From: Oryzias latipes | Taxonomy: Eukaryota > Chordata > Actinopteri > Beloniformes > Adrianichthyidae | Length of the DNA stretch: 64,000 bases | Assembly: GCF_002234675.1 (NCBI RefSeq) | Contig: NC_019866.2 | Coordinates: 25,826,031-25,890,030 of the forward strand | Direction: 5' to 3' | Part shown: in pieces, positions 1-11,500 of the stretch | Layout: every line of letters starts with the position of its first letter | Numbering within the stretch: position 1 is the first letter of the stretch | Notes under the pieces: model-generated | What the model was told of the DNA's origin: nothing | The model's input: the letters and a program-made list of their open reading frames with translations, nothing else | Database searches by the model: none | Position numbers and translations under genes: made by a program

Positions 1-308
1 ACCCACAGAGCCAGGTAAATGACTTCTAAAAACTAATGGGTTACTTTACCTGGTTACTGGATCAGAATTGTAATGAAATTACTTTACTCATTACCCATTT
101 CATAAAGTAATGCACTACTCGTTACTTTACTTTTTTGCCTCTCATCCAAATTCTCCAGAGGAAAACTGAATCCTCCTCTTTCTTTGATTTTTATAGCAAT
201 GACCTCGTATGAACCCGGTTCAAGACATCAACCTGGTTTGTTAGAATTCAGACAACAGAGTGAAAAATGACACAAAATAAGTTACAACACATGTGGTCAA
301 CGCCACGG
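1..308. other. AT-rich non-coding sequence, no gene seen
   Basis: I see no exon-like open frame with splice sites here. The first 130 bases carry several variants of a TTACTTTA / TAATG word, which resembles the ends of common fish DNA transposon repeats. I cannot name the family. Confidence 0.3.
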
Positions 309-740
309 TACAGAGCCCGTGACCTGACATGAGTAAAAAAATACTAATTCGTACCCACATCATAAAAAGTCACGTGCTATGTCATTCATGAACACGGATG
401 TGAGCAATGCTGGGATTTACAGCAGACACTGCCACCTTTCCGTCGGTGTTTATCTCATTACAATGCATGAAAGACACGGAGGATGTTTGGACATCAGATT
501 TATTTCTTTGAAAAATCTCTACAGAAGCATCGTAATCCCGTCTCCGTGTCTGGGTTCATCACATCCCGGTACTCTCTCCGTCCCGCCGCTTTCCGCCGCT
601 ACGTCTGTCTCTGTGACCCAAATTCATTCAAGAGGGAAAAATAAAAACAAGAATCAAACAACAGGATCTATTTATTATTGTCTCCATGAAAACAAGAAAA
701 ATATCATAAGATTTAGGACGCCTGAGCTGCCTGCCTCCCC
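309..740 (+). mobile_element. Diverged copy of the long-inverted-repeat element seen intact at 32687-33832
   Basis: The left edge (TACAGAGCCC at 309, then a diverged TGACCTGACAT) matches the terminal sequence TACGGAGCCC..TCCTGACAT of the 32.7-33.8 kb element. Bases about 395-735 match its interior module: the same order of 'ttacagcaga', 'gtctcattac', 'gacac..ggatgttt', 'gtctctgtga', 'aaaaataaaa.caagaa' and 'aaaaatatcat'. The right inverted repeat is not visible because the copy runs into the 21-bp minisatellite. No transposase frame is seen, so the copy is non-autonomous or internally deleted. Confidence 0.6.
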
Positions 741-819
741 ATCCTGCAGCGGCTGTCCGTCTGCCGGCATAACATCCCAGGCAGAGGCACGCCATGCCGC
801 TCCGGCAAACAAACACCTG

Positions 820-3800
820 CACCAGAAACCCACTAACGTGCACCAGAAACCCACTAACGTGCACCAGAAACCCACTAACGTGCACCAGAAACCCACTAAC
901 GTGCACCAGAAAACCACTAATGTGCACCAGAAACCCACTCTCATGTACCAGAAACCCACTAATGTGCACCAGAAACCCACTAATGTGTACCAGAAACCCA
1001 CTCTCATGTACCAGAAACCCACTCTCATGTACCAGAAACCCACTCTCATGTACCAGAAACCCACTAACGTGCACCAGAAACCCACTCTCATGTACCAGAA
1101 ACCCACTCTCATGTACCAGAAACCCACTAATGTGCACCAGAAACCCACTCTCATGTACCAGAAACCCACTAACGTGCACCGGACACCCACTAATGTGTAC
1201 CAGAAACCCACTCTCATGTACCAGAAACCCACTAACGTGTACCAGAAACCCACTCTCATGTACCAGAAACCCACTCTCATGTACCAGAAACCCACTCTCA
1301 TGTACCAGAAACCCACTAACGTGTACCAGAAACCCACTCTCATGTACCAGAAACCCACTCTCATGTACCAGAAACCCACTCTCATGTAACAGAAACCCAC
1401 TCTAATGTACCAGAAACCCACTGATGTGCACCAGAAACCCACTCTCATGTACCAGAAACCCACTAACGTGCACCTGACACCCACTAATGTGTACCAGAAA
1501 CCCACTCTCATGTACCAGAAACCCACTAACGTGTACCAGAAACCCACTAACGTGTACCAGAAACCCACTCTCATGTACCAGAAACCCACTCTCATGTACC
1601 AGAAACCCACTAACGTGTACCAGAAACCCACTGATGTGCACCAGAAACCCACTAATGTGTACCAGAAACCCACTAACGTGCACCAGAAACCCACTCTCAT
1701 GTACCAGAAACCCACTCTCATGTACCAGAAACCCACTCTCATGTAACAGAAACCCACTCTAATGTACCAGAAACCCACTGATGTGCACCAGAAACCCACT
1801 AATGTGTACCAGAAACCCACTAACGTGTACCAGAAACCCACTCTCATGTACCAGAAACCCACTCTCATGCAACAGAAACCCACTCTAATGTACCAGAAAC
1901 CCACTAATGTGCACCAGAAACCCACTAATGTGCACCAGAAACCCACTTTCATGTTCCAGAAACCCACTAACGTGCACCAGAAACCCACTAACGTGCACCA
2001 GAAACCCAATAATTTGCACCAGAAACCCACTAACGTGCACCAGAAACCCTCTAACGTGCACCAGAAACCCACTAACGTGCACCAACAAACCCACTAACGT
2101 GCACCAGAAACCCACTAACGTGTACCAGAAACCCACTAAAGTGCACCAGAAACCCACTAACGTGCACCAGAAACCAACTAACGTGCACCAAAAACCCACT
2201 AACGTGCACCAGAAACCCACTAACGTGCACCAGAAACCCACTCTCATGTACCAGAAACCCACTCTCATGTAACAGAAACCCACTCTAATGTACCAGAAAC
2301 CCACTGATGTGCACCAGAAACCCACTAATGTGTACCAGAAACCCACTAACGTGTACCAGAAACCCACTCTCATGTACCAGAAACCCACTCTCATGTAACA
2401 GAAACCCACTCTAATGTACCAGAAACCCACTAATGTGCACCAGAAACCCACTCTCATGTACCAGAAACCCACTCTCATGTACCAGAAACCCACTCTCATG
2501 TAACAGAAACCCACTCTAATGTACCAGAAACCCACTGATGTGCACCAGAAACCCACTAATGTGTACCAGAAACCCACTAACGTGTACCAGAAACCCACTC
2601 TCATGTACCAGAAACCCACTCTCATGCAACAGAAACCCACTCTAATGTACCAGAAACCCACTAATGTGCACCAGAAACCCACTAATGTGCACCAGAAACC
2701 CACTTTCATGTTCCAGAAACCCACTAACGTGCACCAGAAACCCACTAACGTGCACCAGAAACCCAATAATTTGCACCAGAAACCCACTAACGTGTACCAG
2801 AAACCCACTAACGTGCACCAGAAACCAACTAACGTGCACCAAAAACCCACTAACGTGCACCAGAAACCCACTAACGTGCACCAACAAACCCACTAACGTG
2901 CACCAGAAACCCACTAACGTGTACCAGAAACCCACTAACGTGCACCAGAAACCAACTAACGTGCACCAAAAACCCACTAACGTGCACCAGAAACCCACTA
3001 ACGTGCACCAGAAACCCACTCTCATGTACCAGAAACCCACTAATGTGCACCAGAAACCCACTCTCATGTACCAGAAACCCACTCTCATGTACCAGAAACC
3101 CACTCTCATGTACCAGAAACCCACTAATGTGCACCAGAAACCCACTCTCATGTACCAGAAACCCACTAATGTGCACCAGAAACCCACTCTCATGTACCAG
3201 AAACCCACTCTCATGTACCAGAAACCCACTCTCATGTACCAGAAACCCACTAATGTGCACCAGAAACCCACTCTCATGTACCAGAAACCCACTCTCATGT
3301 AACAGAAACCCACTCTAATGTACCAGAAACCCACTGATGTGCACCAGAAACCCACTAATGTGTACCAGAAACCCACTAACGTGTACCAGAAACCCACTCT
3401 CATGTACCAGAAACCCACTCTCATGTAACAGAAACCCACTCTAATGTACCAGAAACCCACTAATGTGCACCAGAAACCCACTCTCATGTACCAGAAACCC
3501 ACTCTCATGTACCAGAAACCCATTCTCATGTAACAGAAACCCACTCTAATGTACCAGAAACCCACTGATGTGCACCAGAAACCCACTAATGTGTACCAGA
3601 AACCCACTAACGTGTACCAGAAACCCACTCTCATGTACCAGAAACCCACTCTCATGCAACAGAAACCCACTCTAATGTACCAGAAACCCACTAATGTGCA
3701 CCAGAAACCCACTAATGTGCACCAGAAACCCACTTTCATGTTCCAGAAACCCACTCTAATGTACCAGAAACCCACTAATGTGCACCAGAAACCCACTAAT

Positions 3801-4469
3801 GTGCACCAGAAACCCACTCTAATGTACCAGAAACCCACTAACGTGCACCAGAAACCCACTAACGTGCACCAGAAACCCAATAATTTGCACCAGAAACCCA
3901 CTAACGTGTACCAGAAACCCACTAACGTGCACCAGAAACCAACTAACGTGCACCAAAAACCCACTAACGTGCACCAGAAACCCACTAACGTGCACCAACA
4001 AACCCACTAACGTGCACCAGAAACCCACTAACGTGTACCAGAAACCCACTAACGTGCACCAACAAACCCACTAACGTGCACCAGAAACCCACTAACGTGT
4101 ACCAGAAACCCACTAACGTGCACCAGAAACCAACTAACGTGCACCAAAAACCCACTAACGTGCACCAGAAACCCACTAACGTGCACCAGAAACCCACTCT
4201 CATGTACCAGAAACCCACTAATGTGCACCAGAAACCCACTCTCATGTACCAGAAACCCACTCTCATGTACCAGAAACCCACTCTCATGTACCAGAAACCC
4301 ACTAATGTGCACCAGAAACCCACTCTCATGTACCAGAAACCCACTAATGTGCACCAGAAACCCACTCTCATGTACCAGAAACCCACTCTCATGTACCAGA
4401 AACCCACTCTCATGTACCAGAAACCCACTAATGTGCACCAGAAACCCACTCTCATGCACCAGAAACACC
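820..4469. repeat. 21-bp minisatellite, about 174 units
   Basis: The unit is CACCAGAAACCCACTAACGTG with a second main form TACCAGAAACCCACTCTCATG. Because 21 is a multiple of three, long frames stay open on both strands (heptads such as HQKPTNV forward). These frames have no splice context and no non-repeat domain, so I treat the array as non-coding. A block with private variants recurs starting at about 1762, 2519 and 3549, which is a higher-order repeat. Rare 22-bp units (CACCAACAAACCC...) near 2080, 2880, 3990 and 4062 shift the frame. AACGTG/AATGTG variation between units looks like CpG decay. Confidence 0.95.
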
Positions 4470-4486
4470 TTCAGCATGATGGCGGC

Positions 4487-5640
4487 TCCTCTCACCTCTC
4501 TTCTTCTCTGGACTCTGGAAACCACAGAGGCATTCCAAACACTTAAACCGCGCTTCACCCAGGCATCCATGCTCCCCCACCTGGACCCAGCCATCCAATG
4601 TATCGTAGAGGTGGACGCTTCTAGCGCAGGGCTCAGAGCCGTGCTTTCACATCGTCATGGTGAGCCAGCCAAGAGGTCCCAGTGGGCTTACTTTTCCAAG
4701 ACACTTAAGACTGTGGAACGAAACTATGACGTGGGCGACCAGGAACTGCTGGCCATAAAGGAGGCATTCTCCTAATGGAAGCGTTGGCTAGAAGGGTCGG
4801 CTCAACCTTTCCTGGTTCTCAGCAACCACAAGAACCTGGAGTACATGAAGTCCACCAAGCGGCTGAACCACGGCCGGCACGTTGCTGTCTGTATTTCTCA
4901 GGCTTTCACTTTCAGATCACATATCGCCCTGGGTCCAAGAACGGAAAGAGGGATGCTCTGTCACGTTTATGCAACACCTCGGCTGAAGGATAAGTCGCAC
5001 CAAAACCCGTCCTGCCCTCATCACTGATCCCAGCTCCTGCTCAGTGGGACATCACGACATAGTTGACAGAACACAATGCAGCTGACGCTCCACAGCCGTC
5101 CCGTCCGGCCGATAGGGTGTTTGCTCCCCCATCCCATCAGCAATGGGTCCTCCACTATGTGCACGACTTGGCTGCAACCAGACACCCAGGTACGGCCAGC
5201 ACACAAGCACCAGCCTCAAACTCTTTCTGGGGGCCCACGCTGCAGTTTGGGTTGCCCAGTACATGACCCAATGTGCATCCTGCCAAATGGCTAAGTCGCT
5301 TCGACAGCGTCCGGCCGACCTCCAGCATCCGCTGCCCATACCACCACGGCCCTGGTCACACATCCTGGTGGATTTTATCATGGATCTACCCCGGTCGAGG
5401 GGTAACACCACCATCCTCTCTGTTATTGATGGTTTCTCTAAATCTTGCCGGCTGATCATAGCTACCCACAGCACTGGAAACGGCAGAAAGACTCATAGAC
5501 CGGCACTATGGTCTGGGGGGTTGGCCTCAATATCTGGTGGATTGGGAGGGGTATGGCCCAGAGGAATGCTCCTGGTTGCACAAGACGACATCCTTGACCC
5601 CCTCCCCGATCAGTGACAGACCAGCGCCCCCACCTCAGAG
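4487..5640 (+). pseudogene. Ty3/gypsy-type pol remnant (RNase H, integrase, chromodomain-like end)
   Basis: Translated segments in order match the 3' half of a chromovirus-like Ty3/gypsy pol. An RNase H region comes first (about 4530-4975; VEVDASSAG, the [16 protein letters not shown] block, [23 protein letters not shown]). An integrase region with [15 protein letters not shown] and [14 protein letters not shown] follows (about 5355-5450). A chromodomain-like tail with [12 protein letters not shown] closes it (about 5535-5580). The frame is broken by stops and shifts (for example a TAA at about 4772), and gag, protease and reverse transcriptase are absent, so it is dead. Its left edge abuts the 21-bp minisatellite and its right edge runs into a polypurine tract and LTR. 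Confidence 0.85.
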
Positions 5641-5667
5641 GGCCCCTCGCTTCCGGAGCCTGCTTAC

Positions 5668-5849
5668 AGGAGGGGGGCTTTGTCAGAAGTCAGAACTCTG
5701 TCTCCCCCTTCTGGTCACCAACGGGAACTGCAGCATACTGCATTGAGCCAGATTTTCTGGCTCCTGACCCTGATTCAGTTTCGTAGACTTTTAGCTGAGC
5801 TAATAATCCTGCTGCATTTGGATCCTGACGCCTGTAGTATTTGTCTGAC
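5668..5849 (+). mobile_element. Polypurine tract and partial 3' LTR of the gypsy remnant
   Basis: AGGAGGGGGGCTT (5668-5680) is a polypurine tract, followed directly by TGTCAGAAGTCAGAACTC, the start of an LTR. The LTR shares its start, a GACTTTTAGCTGAGCTAATAA block and the following words with the LTR at 54853-55281. It is shorter and ends in degraded sequence, so internal deletion is likely. Confidence 0.7.
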
Positions 5850-5952
5850 TTTTTAAGAAAAATAATCAAGGAAAAAGTACTTCATTCCTTGAGACTCATG
5901 TGCATCTGTTCTGTCATGAAGTGGTCTTCTTTTGCTCAACTTGTCAGTTTCA

Positions 5953-6263
5953 TTCATTCATCCTTTCATCCAGCCATCCATCTTTCGCTCATCCAGGACT
6001 TGGTCGTGGGGGCAGCAGTCTAAGTAAAGATGCCCAGACTTCTCTCGGCCTGGCCACTTCCTCCAGTCCCTCTAGGGGACCCAGAGGAGTTCTCAGGACA
6101 CCTTGGAGAGATGTAGTCTCTCCAAGGTGTCCTGGGTCTTGCCTGGGGTCCCCGCCCAGTGGGACATGCTGGAACACCTCTGCAGGGAGGCATCCAGAGG
6201 GCATCCAGACCAGATGCCAGAGTCATTTCAACTGGTTCCCCTGGATGTGAAGGAGCAGCGGCT
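5953..6263 (-). mobile_element. Antisense 3' end of an RTE/Rex3-like LINE
   Basis: On the minus strand this reads as a degraded C-terminal reverse-transcriptase tail (fragments resembling RPRTPWRDYIS and ERSLGIFT, from a block common in fish RTE-type ORF2). The plus strand shows the matching 'gggggcagcag..aaagatgcccagacttc' sequence. An inverted duplication of 'ctccaaggtgtcc' lies at about 6100-6133. Clade naming is from memory of fish repeats. Confidence 0.6.
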
Positions 6264-6578
6264 TTACATTAAAAGAATAATTTCAAATGTTTATATTTTG
6301 TGTTTGTCGATCTTTGTGTCAGTGGAGTCTATAGGAAATTGCTCTCCTCTATTATCTGCCTCCAGAGGTCTCCAACATTTGTTAAAGGTCCGGGTTAAAT
6401 CTGAGTTGGAGTCTTACCAAGAGTCGTGGTGGTACCAACCATTGGTACCTGGCTGCCAAATGAACCAATTTCCATTTTCCCTCAGGACTTAATACATTTC
6501 CTCAGGCAGACACTAGAGGGCAGCGGTTTTCCTGTGAATGCATAAACAATGGGTCTGAACTGTCTTCTGTCCTTCCAG
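6264..6578. other. Non-coding, nothing recognised
   Basis: No domain, repeat family or regulatory signal is recognised. A polypyrimidine tract and CAG at 6561-6578 form the acceptor of the next exon. Confidence 0.4.
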
Positions 6579-6814
6579 GTCCAAACTGCTTTGCTGGGAG
6601 CAGGGTGATCCCAGCGGGGGGGCCTGTGGACATCAATGAATACACTGTTTGCTACTGCACGTATAAGGACGACACATGGCACACCCACCCCCATGCTACC
6701 TGTGAAGAACGCCCCCAGCCCAGCCTTACACCCAGCACTAAGCCCCCCAGAGAGGAAGATAAAAAAGGCCGGAGGGGGAGGCCAACATTCCCCAGATGGG
6801 ATTTAATTCCATGA
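6579..6814 (+). CDS. Putative terminal exon of a cysteine-rich (VWC-like) protein, partial
   Basis: A good acceptor (TGTCCTTCCAG) precedes an open frame that begins two bases into the exon and runs to TGA at 6812-6814, giving about 77 residues. The pattern PNCFAGSRVIPAGGPV, then NEYTVCYCTYKDDTWHTHP and ATCEE, resembles von Willebrand factor C-type cysteine spacing (C-x-C followed by a later C). The tail is basic and proline-rich (KPPREEDKKGRRGRP). No partner exons are seen to the left, where only repeats occur, so the rest of the gene may lie outside the window or the exon may be relic. The family assignment is tentative. A polyadenylation signal at 7797 could end its transcript. Confidence 0.35.
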
Positions 6815-7796
6815 AAATGTTTTAAACAATGAAAGTCTTTCTGTGGAACAAGAAATGAACCAGAATTCAACTCCAACCCTGACTAGAGTCAGACCATCAG
6901 CTGATAGAACTTTCTGGAACAATATTCACAACAACAAAAAATCAACATTTGTCTTCAAACTCTAAACCAGAACTTGATCACAACTGAGTTAAACTAAACT
7001 GGAACCTTCCTAAAACCCAACTTTAAATTAGCCAGAATTTATCTATAATTGACTGAATGTAATTTGAACTTAAAAAGAAATAAACAAAATCTTCAAAAAT
7101 GAAACAAAAGCTGCACTAGAAATTGAATAGAAACGGATGTACAGAAGCTAAAACCGGATCAGATTTTCTCAATACTAAAGTGGAACCAAACCAAGTCTAA
7201 CTCTAACCAGAACTAGAACCCCAGTTTAACCACGACTCAAAAAGGACTAACCTGGAACTTAAACCAGAACTGAACTAGAACTTCACTTGCATGGTCAATG
7301 CCTCTAAGCCAATCGGATTGCAGCAGGGTCACCAGGACAGTGGTATTCTTCGTTCTCCCGTAGAACAGGCTGAGACATCCAGAGACCCCTCCCCTGAAAC
7401 AGTGTGTTTGTTTATTGTCCTTAAGTCAGATGACGTTCTGCTCGGCCATCTTCCTCGTGCAGCAAAGCCTCTGAAGAGATCAACGCCTGAAGCTTTAGCA
7501 GCTGAAGCTTTGGTCAATTATTGATGCCAATGGAAACAGTTGCTGCAGAGAACCATCTCTGAGTGAACATGTTGATATCTGAAGATGAAGAAGAACAGAC
7601 GAACAAGAGTTTGATTTGCTAGAGGAAAATCTGACTCCTCATGACTCCATGACTCTCCTTCTGTTCCAGTCATTCGTGTCAGTGAAACAGTGCAGTGTGT
7701 TTGTGGGTTGTTGAACTTTTCAACAGAACTCTTCTTTTAGAAGTGTCAGCGGGTCTAAAGACTGTTCTGTGGACGGTTTCAGTGTCTGGATGCTAC
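6815..7796 (+). other. Possible 3' untranslated region of the preceding exon
   Basis: No domain-bearing frame is found. Bases about 6840-7290 are rich in degenerate 'aaccagaact' words, suggesting an old decayed short tandem repeat. The stretch ends in AATAAA, so it could be a long 3'UTR. Confidence 0.3.
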
Positions 7797-7802
7797 AATA
7801 AA
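7797..7802 (+). terminator. AATAAA polyadenylation signal
   Basis: Sequence CTACAATAAAGACTTTG is followed by a T/G-rich stretch (TTTGTTTGGTGTG), as expected of a cleavage region. It would serve the gene whose last exon is at 6579-6814. Confidence 0.45.
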
Positions 7803-8546
7803 GACTTTGTTTGGTGTGAAAGTCTTCCACTTCATTTGGAGCCTCTATTTTTGTCTTCCAACATGAATCCTCCCAGTAATGTGCACGTGTCTGTTCTTAA
7901 ACTCTGCTCACATTACTGCATTGCTTGACGCGACGCCATCTTGGTGAGGTCGATGGCGCCCTCATGACAATGATCTCACATTCACATGTACTTTACTCTG
8001 GAACTCCTCGTGGCATATACAGGCCGACAGCACCATCTATTGGTGGCGGTGGTTATTACTGCTGTCTGTCACAACATAACACACAGCACAGCTGTCATGG
8101 CCGCCCCCCACTTCCACGGTGAGTTCAGTCCTTAGATGATCTCTGTTTCCTCAGCGCTCGTCAGCACCGCGTCTGCGCTCCTCTTCCTCAGAAAACACAT
8201 CATACTTCAAATATCAAACGTATTGCCATCCGGATTTGACCAGTTAAACCTCCCAGAGTTCTGAATTCAAGCCTTGGGAAGCAAGTTCTTCTTTAGCACC
8301 AGCCTGCGTGTGACCCCCCCACGCTGTGTTGCTTACGTCATCTGTCTGTGATCGGCGCGCAGACGGACCCACGTCACCGGAGACCAGCGTCTCTGCTGCG
8401 TCTGGGTCCTGACTGGTTCTGCAGGATTCGGACCTTCGGTTCTTGGACGTATGTGTAGAGCGGCCGGTCTGCTAAGGACCTGGAGGCAGCTCCAGGACCG
8501 GGACTGATGGTTGTGGTTGTTGCCCTCAGGGTCGTAGCCGCTCTCC
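7803..8546 (+). promoter_or_regulatory. Upstream region of METTL22
   Basis: This holds the presumed METTL22 promoter and 5' untranslated sequence. A possible first exon ends in the donor CCACG|GTGAGT at about 8118, with an upstream ATGGCCGCC at 8097. Joined to the exon at 8530, that ATG meets an early stop, so it would be an upstream ORF or non-coding. The acceptor TTGTTGCCCTCAG ends at 8529. No TATA box is evident. Confidence 0.35.
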
Positions 8547-11500
8547 ATGGATCACGTGACCTTTGAGTCCGACATGGTCCTGTCAGACGTGCACATGCAC
8601 CTGCCCAGCGCCGGGAGCCTCATGCCGGGTCTGGACTCTGCAGGTGAGTTTCATGGTCCTGCTTCCTTCCTGCTGTGTTAAAGCTGCCTGTCTGGATTCA
8701 AACCGCACACCTGTTCTCCTCAGTTTGCTCGTCTTCTGATCTGTATTCACAGCTTTCCCGGGGGTCTGTTCATTCTGATGATGATGATGATGATGATGAT
8801 GATGTCGTTTTCTGGGACATAGTTTCTGCAGAGCAGCAGGAGTTCATTAGAAATTCACCTCTAATTGTGGGGGTGCGTGGTGGGGGGGGTGGGGTGGTGG
8901 TCTGGCTTGGCTTGGGGGGGTGGTCCCTTTGCCTGTGCTGGGGGGGGTTGGCGGGGGGCCCTGCTCGGGTGGGGGGGCCCAGCGGCGCCGGATGGGCTGC
9001 CCATCTGCACCTGGGGCTGGGATCGGCCCTTCCCTGGCTCTGGGACGGGACGGGACAACCCTCTCGGGGCCCCCGGTCGCTCTGGGTGTCACCCGCTTCG
9101 GCTGCGGGGTCTGGGGTGGGGTGGGGGGCTTGTCGGCCCTGTCCTGTGGGGGGGCGTTCTGGGGGGGAGGGGGGGCCCATTATTAGTACGGGTCGGGGGG
9201 GCTAGCGGGTCGGGGTCTCCGCTGAGGCAATCAGTGGTTGCCTCGGCCGGTTGGCCTCCTCGGTCCCGTCGAGGCCTGACCAGAGCTCTTCTAGGGCCGG
9301 CGTCTGGGGGTGGGGGCCTGGGCTTGCTCCGGGGGGGGGGCGACGCCTTCTGGCTCCTCTCTCTCTGTGTGGGGTGGGTGGTGCCGGGCCTGGGGTGTCG
9401 GCGCCTCCGGTGGTGGGCCCCTGGGCTGGGTGGCCCTGGCCCCTTTGCTGGGGGTGGGCTGGGGGACGGCTGTTTGACCACCGGGGGACAGTCTACCAGC
9501 TGTCCCCAACTTACCCCCTTCCTTATATAACCTCATATTAGGGTGAGGGGGTGGGGGGTCTAGCCTGCGATGCGCCTTGGGGGGGGGCTACTTGGGAGTG
9601 GCCCCCCTCCTATGGTTGCCGTATGGAGTGGGCCCCCCCTCTTTCGGTTTTATTTGCACCTTAGACATGTAGGGTCCTTGGTAGGGGGGGTGCTTGGACA
9701 TCACTGCAAGCAAGCAGCAGATGTCCTCCTGGCACCCTACCCGCCAATTTTAACCGCACCTTAGACATTTAGGGTCCCTAGGTGGGGAGGGTGAGGGGAC
9801 ATCACTGTGAGTAATCAGGAGACGTCCCCTTAGTGCCCTACTCGCCAATTTTAACTGCACCCCCCTTAGTACACACACCCCTCCCCCTTCAATATATACA
9901 TTCAAACATAAACACACACACATGCACACAAACACCCTCTCAAACACCCATACACGCACACACATTTTACAAGGAAGGTGGGACCTGGGTCCATCTGTCC
10001 CCTACCCCTTCCCTGGTGGGGGGTGCGGGCCCCTTGGCGATGGCGGCCGTGTCCCTTGGGTGCCGGCTCCCTGGGCCCGGCGGTGCTCTCTCCGCACGGT
10101 GGGGGGGTTCATATTACACCTGAGCCGGGGGTGTTCGTGTCCCTGGGGGGTGGGTCCTGGTCCTTGCCCCTGGGCGCTGGGCCCCGCCAAACTTCCAACA
10201 TGGCCGAGCCTGGTCGGGCCATATTTATAACATCCCTTGTGGGCCGCCCTTTTTTCCCGGGGTTCCCCCCTCCTGGGCGGGGGCGGCGGGCCCCTGCCTT
10301 GCTCCTGCCTGGACCAACCGTGGGCCGGGTGGGTGGCTGCCTGGAGTGCGGAGCGGGTCTCCCTTGGGGGGTCCTGGCTCGTACCTGGGGTCGGGGCGGG
10401 GGGATGCCCGGAACTCCTGGGTGGTGGTGGGGTGCTCGTCTGGGGCTGTGGGCGTCCCTCTCCGGTGGGGCCCTGCGTTGGGCTCTTCCGGCGCGGCGGG
10501 GGGCTGCTTTCCTGGCTGGGCTGGGGCGGCGCTCTCTTTCCCTCTGCGCCTCCCTGCTCTCTGGCTCTGGGGGCCTCGCGGCGGTCCTGCTGGCCCTGGC
10601 CTGGGTGGCGGTCTTGGTCGCCCGGGGGGCGGTTGTTCCCTGCCTGTTCCCGTGTGGCGTTGGGGGAATTCCGGCTGCCGCTGCTGCTGCGGCGGGGGTA
10701 TGGGTGTGGGGGTGGCTGGGCGCTCCTCCTCCTTCTTTTCACATTCCACCATCCATTTTAGAAGAACATAAACACTCACCTGAGCACAGGTGTTGGCTCA
10801 CCTTTGCACTAATAGTTTGCATGATTGAATGAATGAAAGATTTCACACTAGTTGGTTTAAAGGCATAGGTATGCGTTCGTGAACACTATCTGTTTTGTGT
10901 GCATGTTGACATGTGGACATTTTTGCGGCTAGCAGGTGTGTTGATAATATTTGAGTGTGTGCGAACAGGCCCCGCCCTTTTTGTACTACATTTGAACCTT
11001 ACCGTAACGATAAACAACCAGTAAACCTGTCTGCTCTATGCTGCTTCATGGTCTTACCCCCCTTCCCCTCCTATTATCACCCTCCTACCCCCCCCTCTCT
11101 CTAACGTCCCTCTCTCTTCTTCCCCTCTTTCCTTTTCCGTCCGGTCCAACACCAAAGATTTTCAAACATGATTGAAATTAATAAATTTTGGCCTCAATTA
11201 CAAAAGGGGTTTATTCAGACATACCTTTGGTTTGTCTGAAGATGAATAACCCCTCTTGTTAAGATAAAATATGTCCAACACAAGAGGCCCTCAGCTCTCA
11301 TCTGTTTGCCTAGCTGTTGGACAGGACAAGTTAAAAAAAAAAAAAAAAAAAAAGAAATTCACCTCTAAGTTGTGGGCGGGACTTGTGGCACAGAGCAAAC
11401 CCATCCCCCTTCCTGTCACTTATGTCTTTGTTCCCCCTCTCTCCAGCTAGCTTACAGCCCCTCACACCCCCCCATCCTAACATTAGCGTAGCAACAGAAA

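Noticed and set aside
379..1389. 336-residue open frame with HQKPTNV heptads, and long minus-strand frames across 675-4594
   Set aside because: They come from a 21-bp tandem array whose length is a multiple of three. All frames on both strands stay open, and no splice or domain context supports a protein.
820..4469. CRISPR-like regular repeat spacing
   Set aside because: Units are directly adjacent with no unique spacers; this is a vertebrate minisatellite.
7291..7524. 77-residue open frame
   Set aside because: No domain, no splice context, lies in a probable 3'UTR.
8675..10832. Several open frames of 100-284 residues on both strands
   Set aside because: G-rich/C-rich composition removes stop codons; the segment is an L1 3'UTR with an identical copy after an ORF2 stop at 63097.
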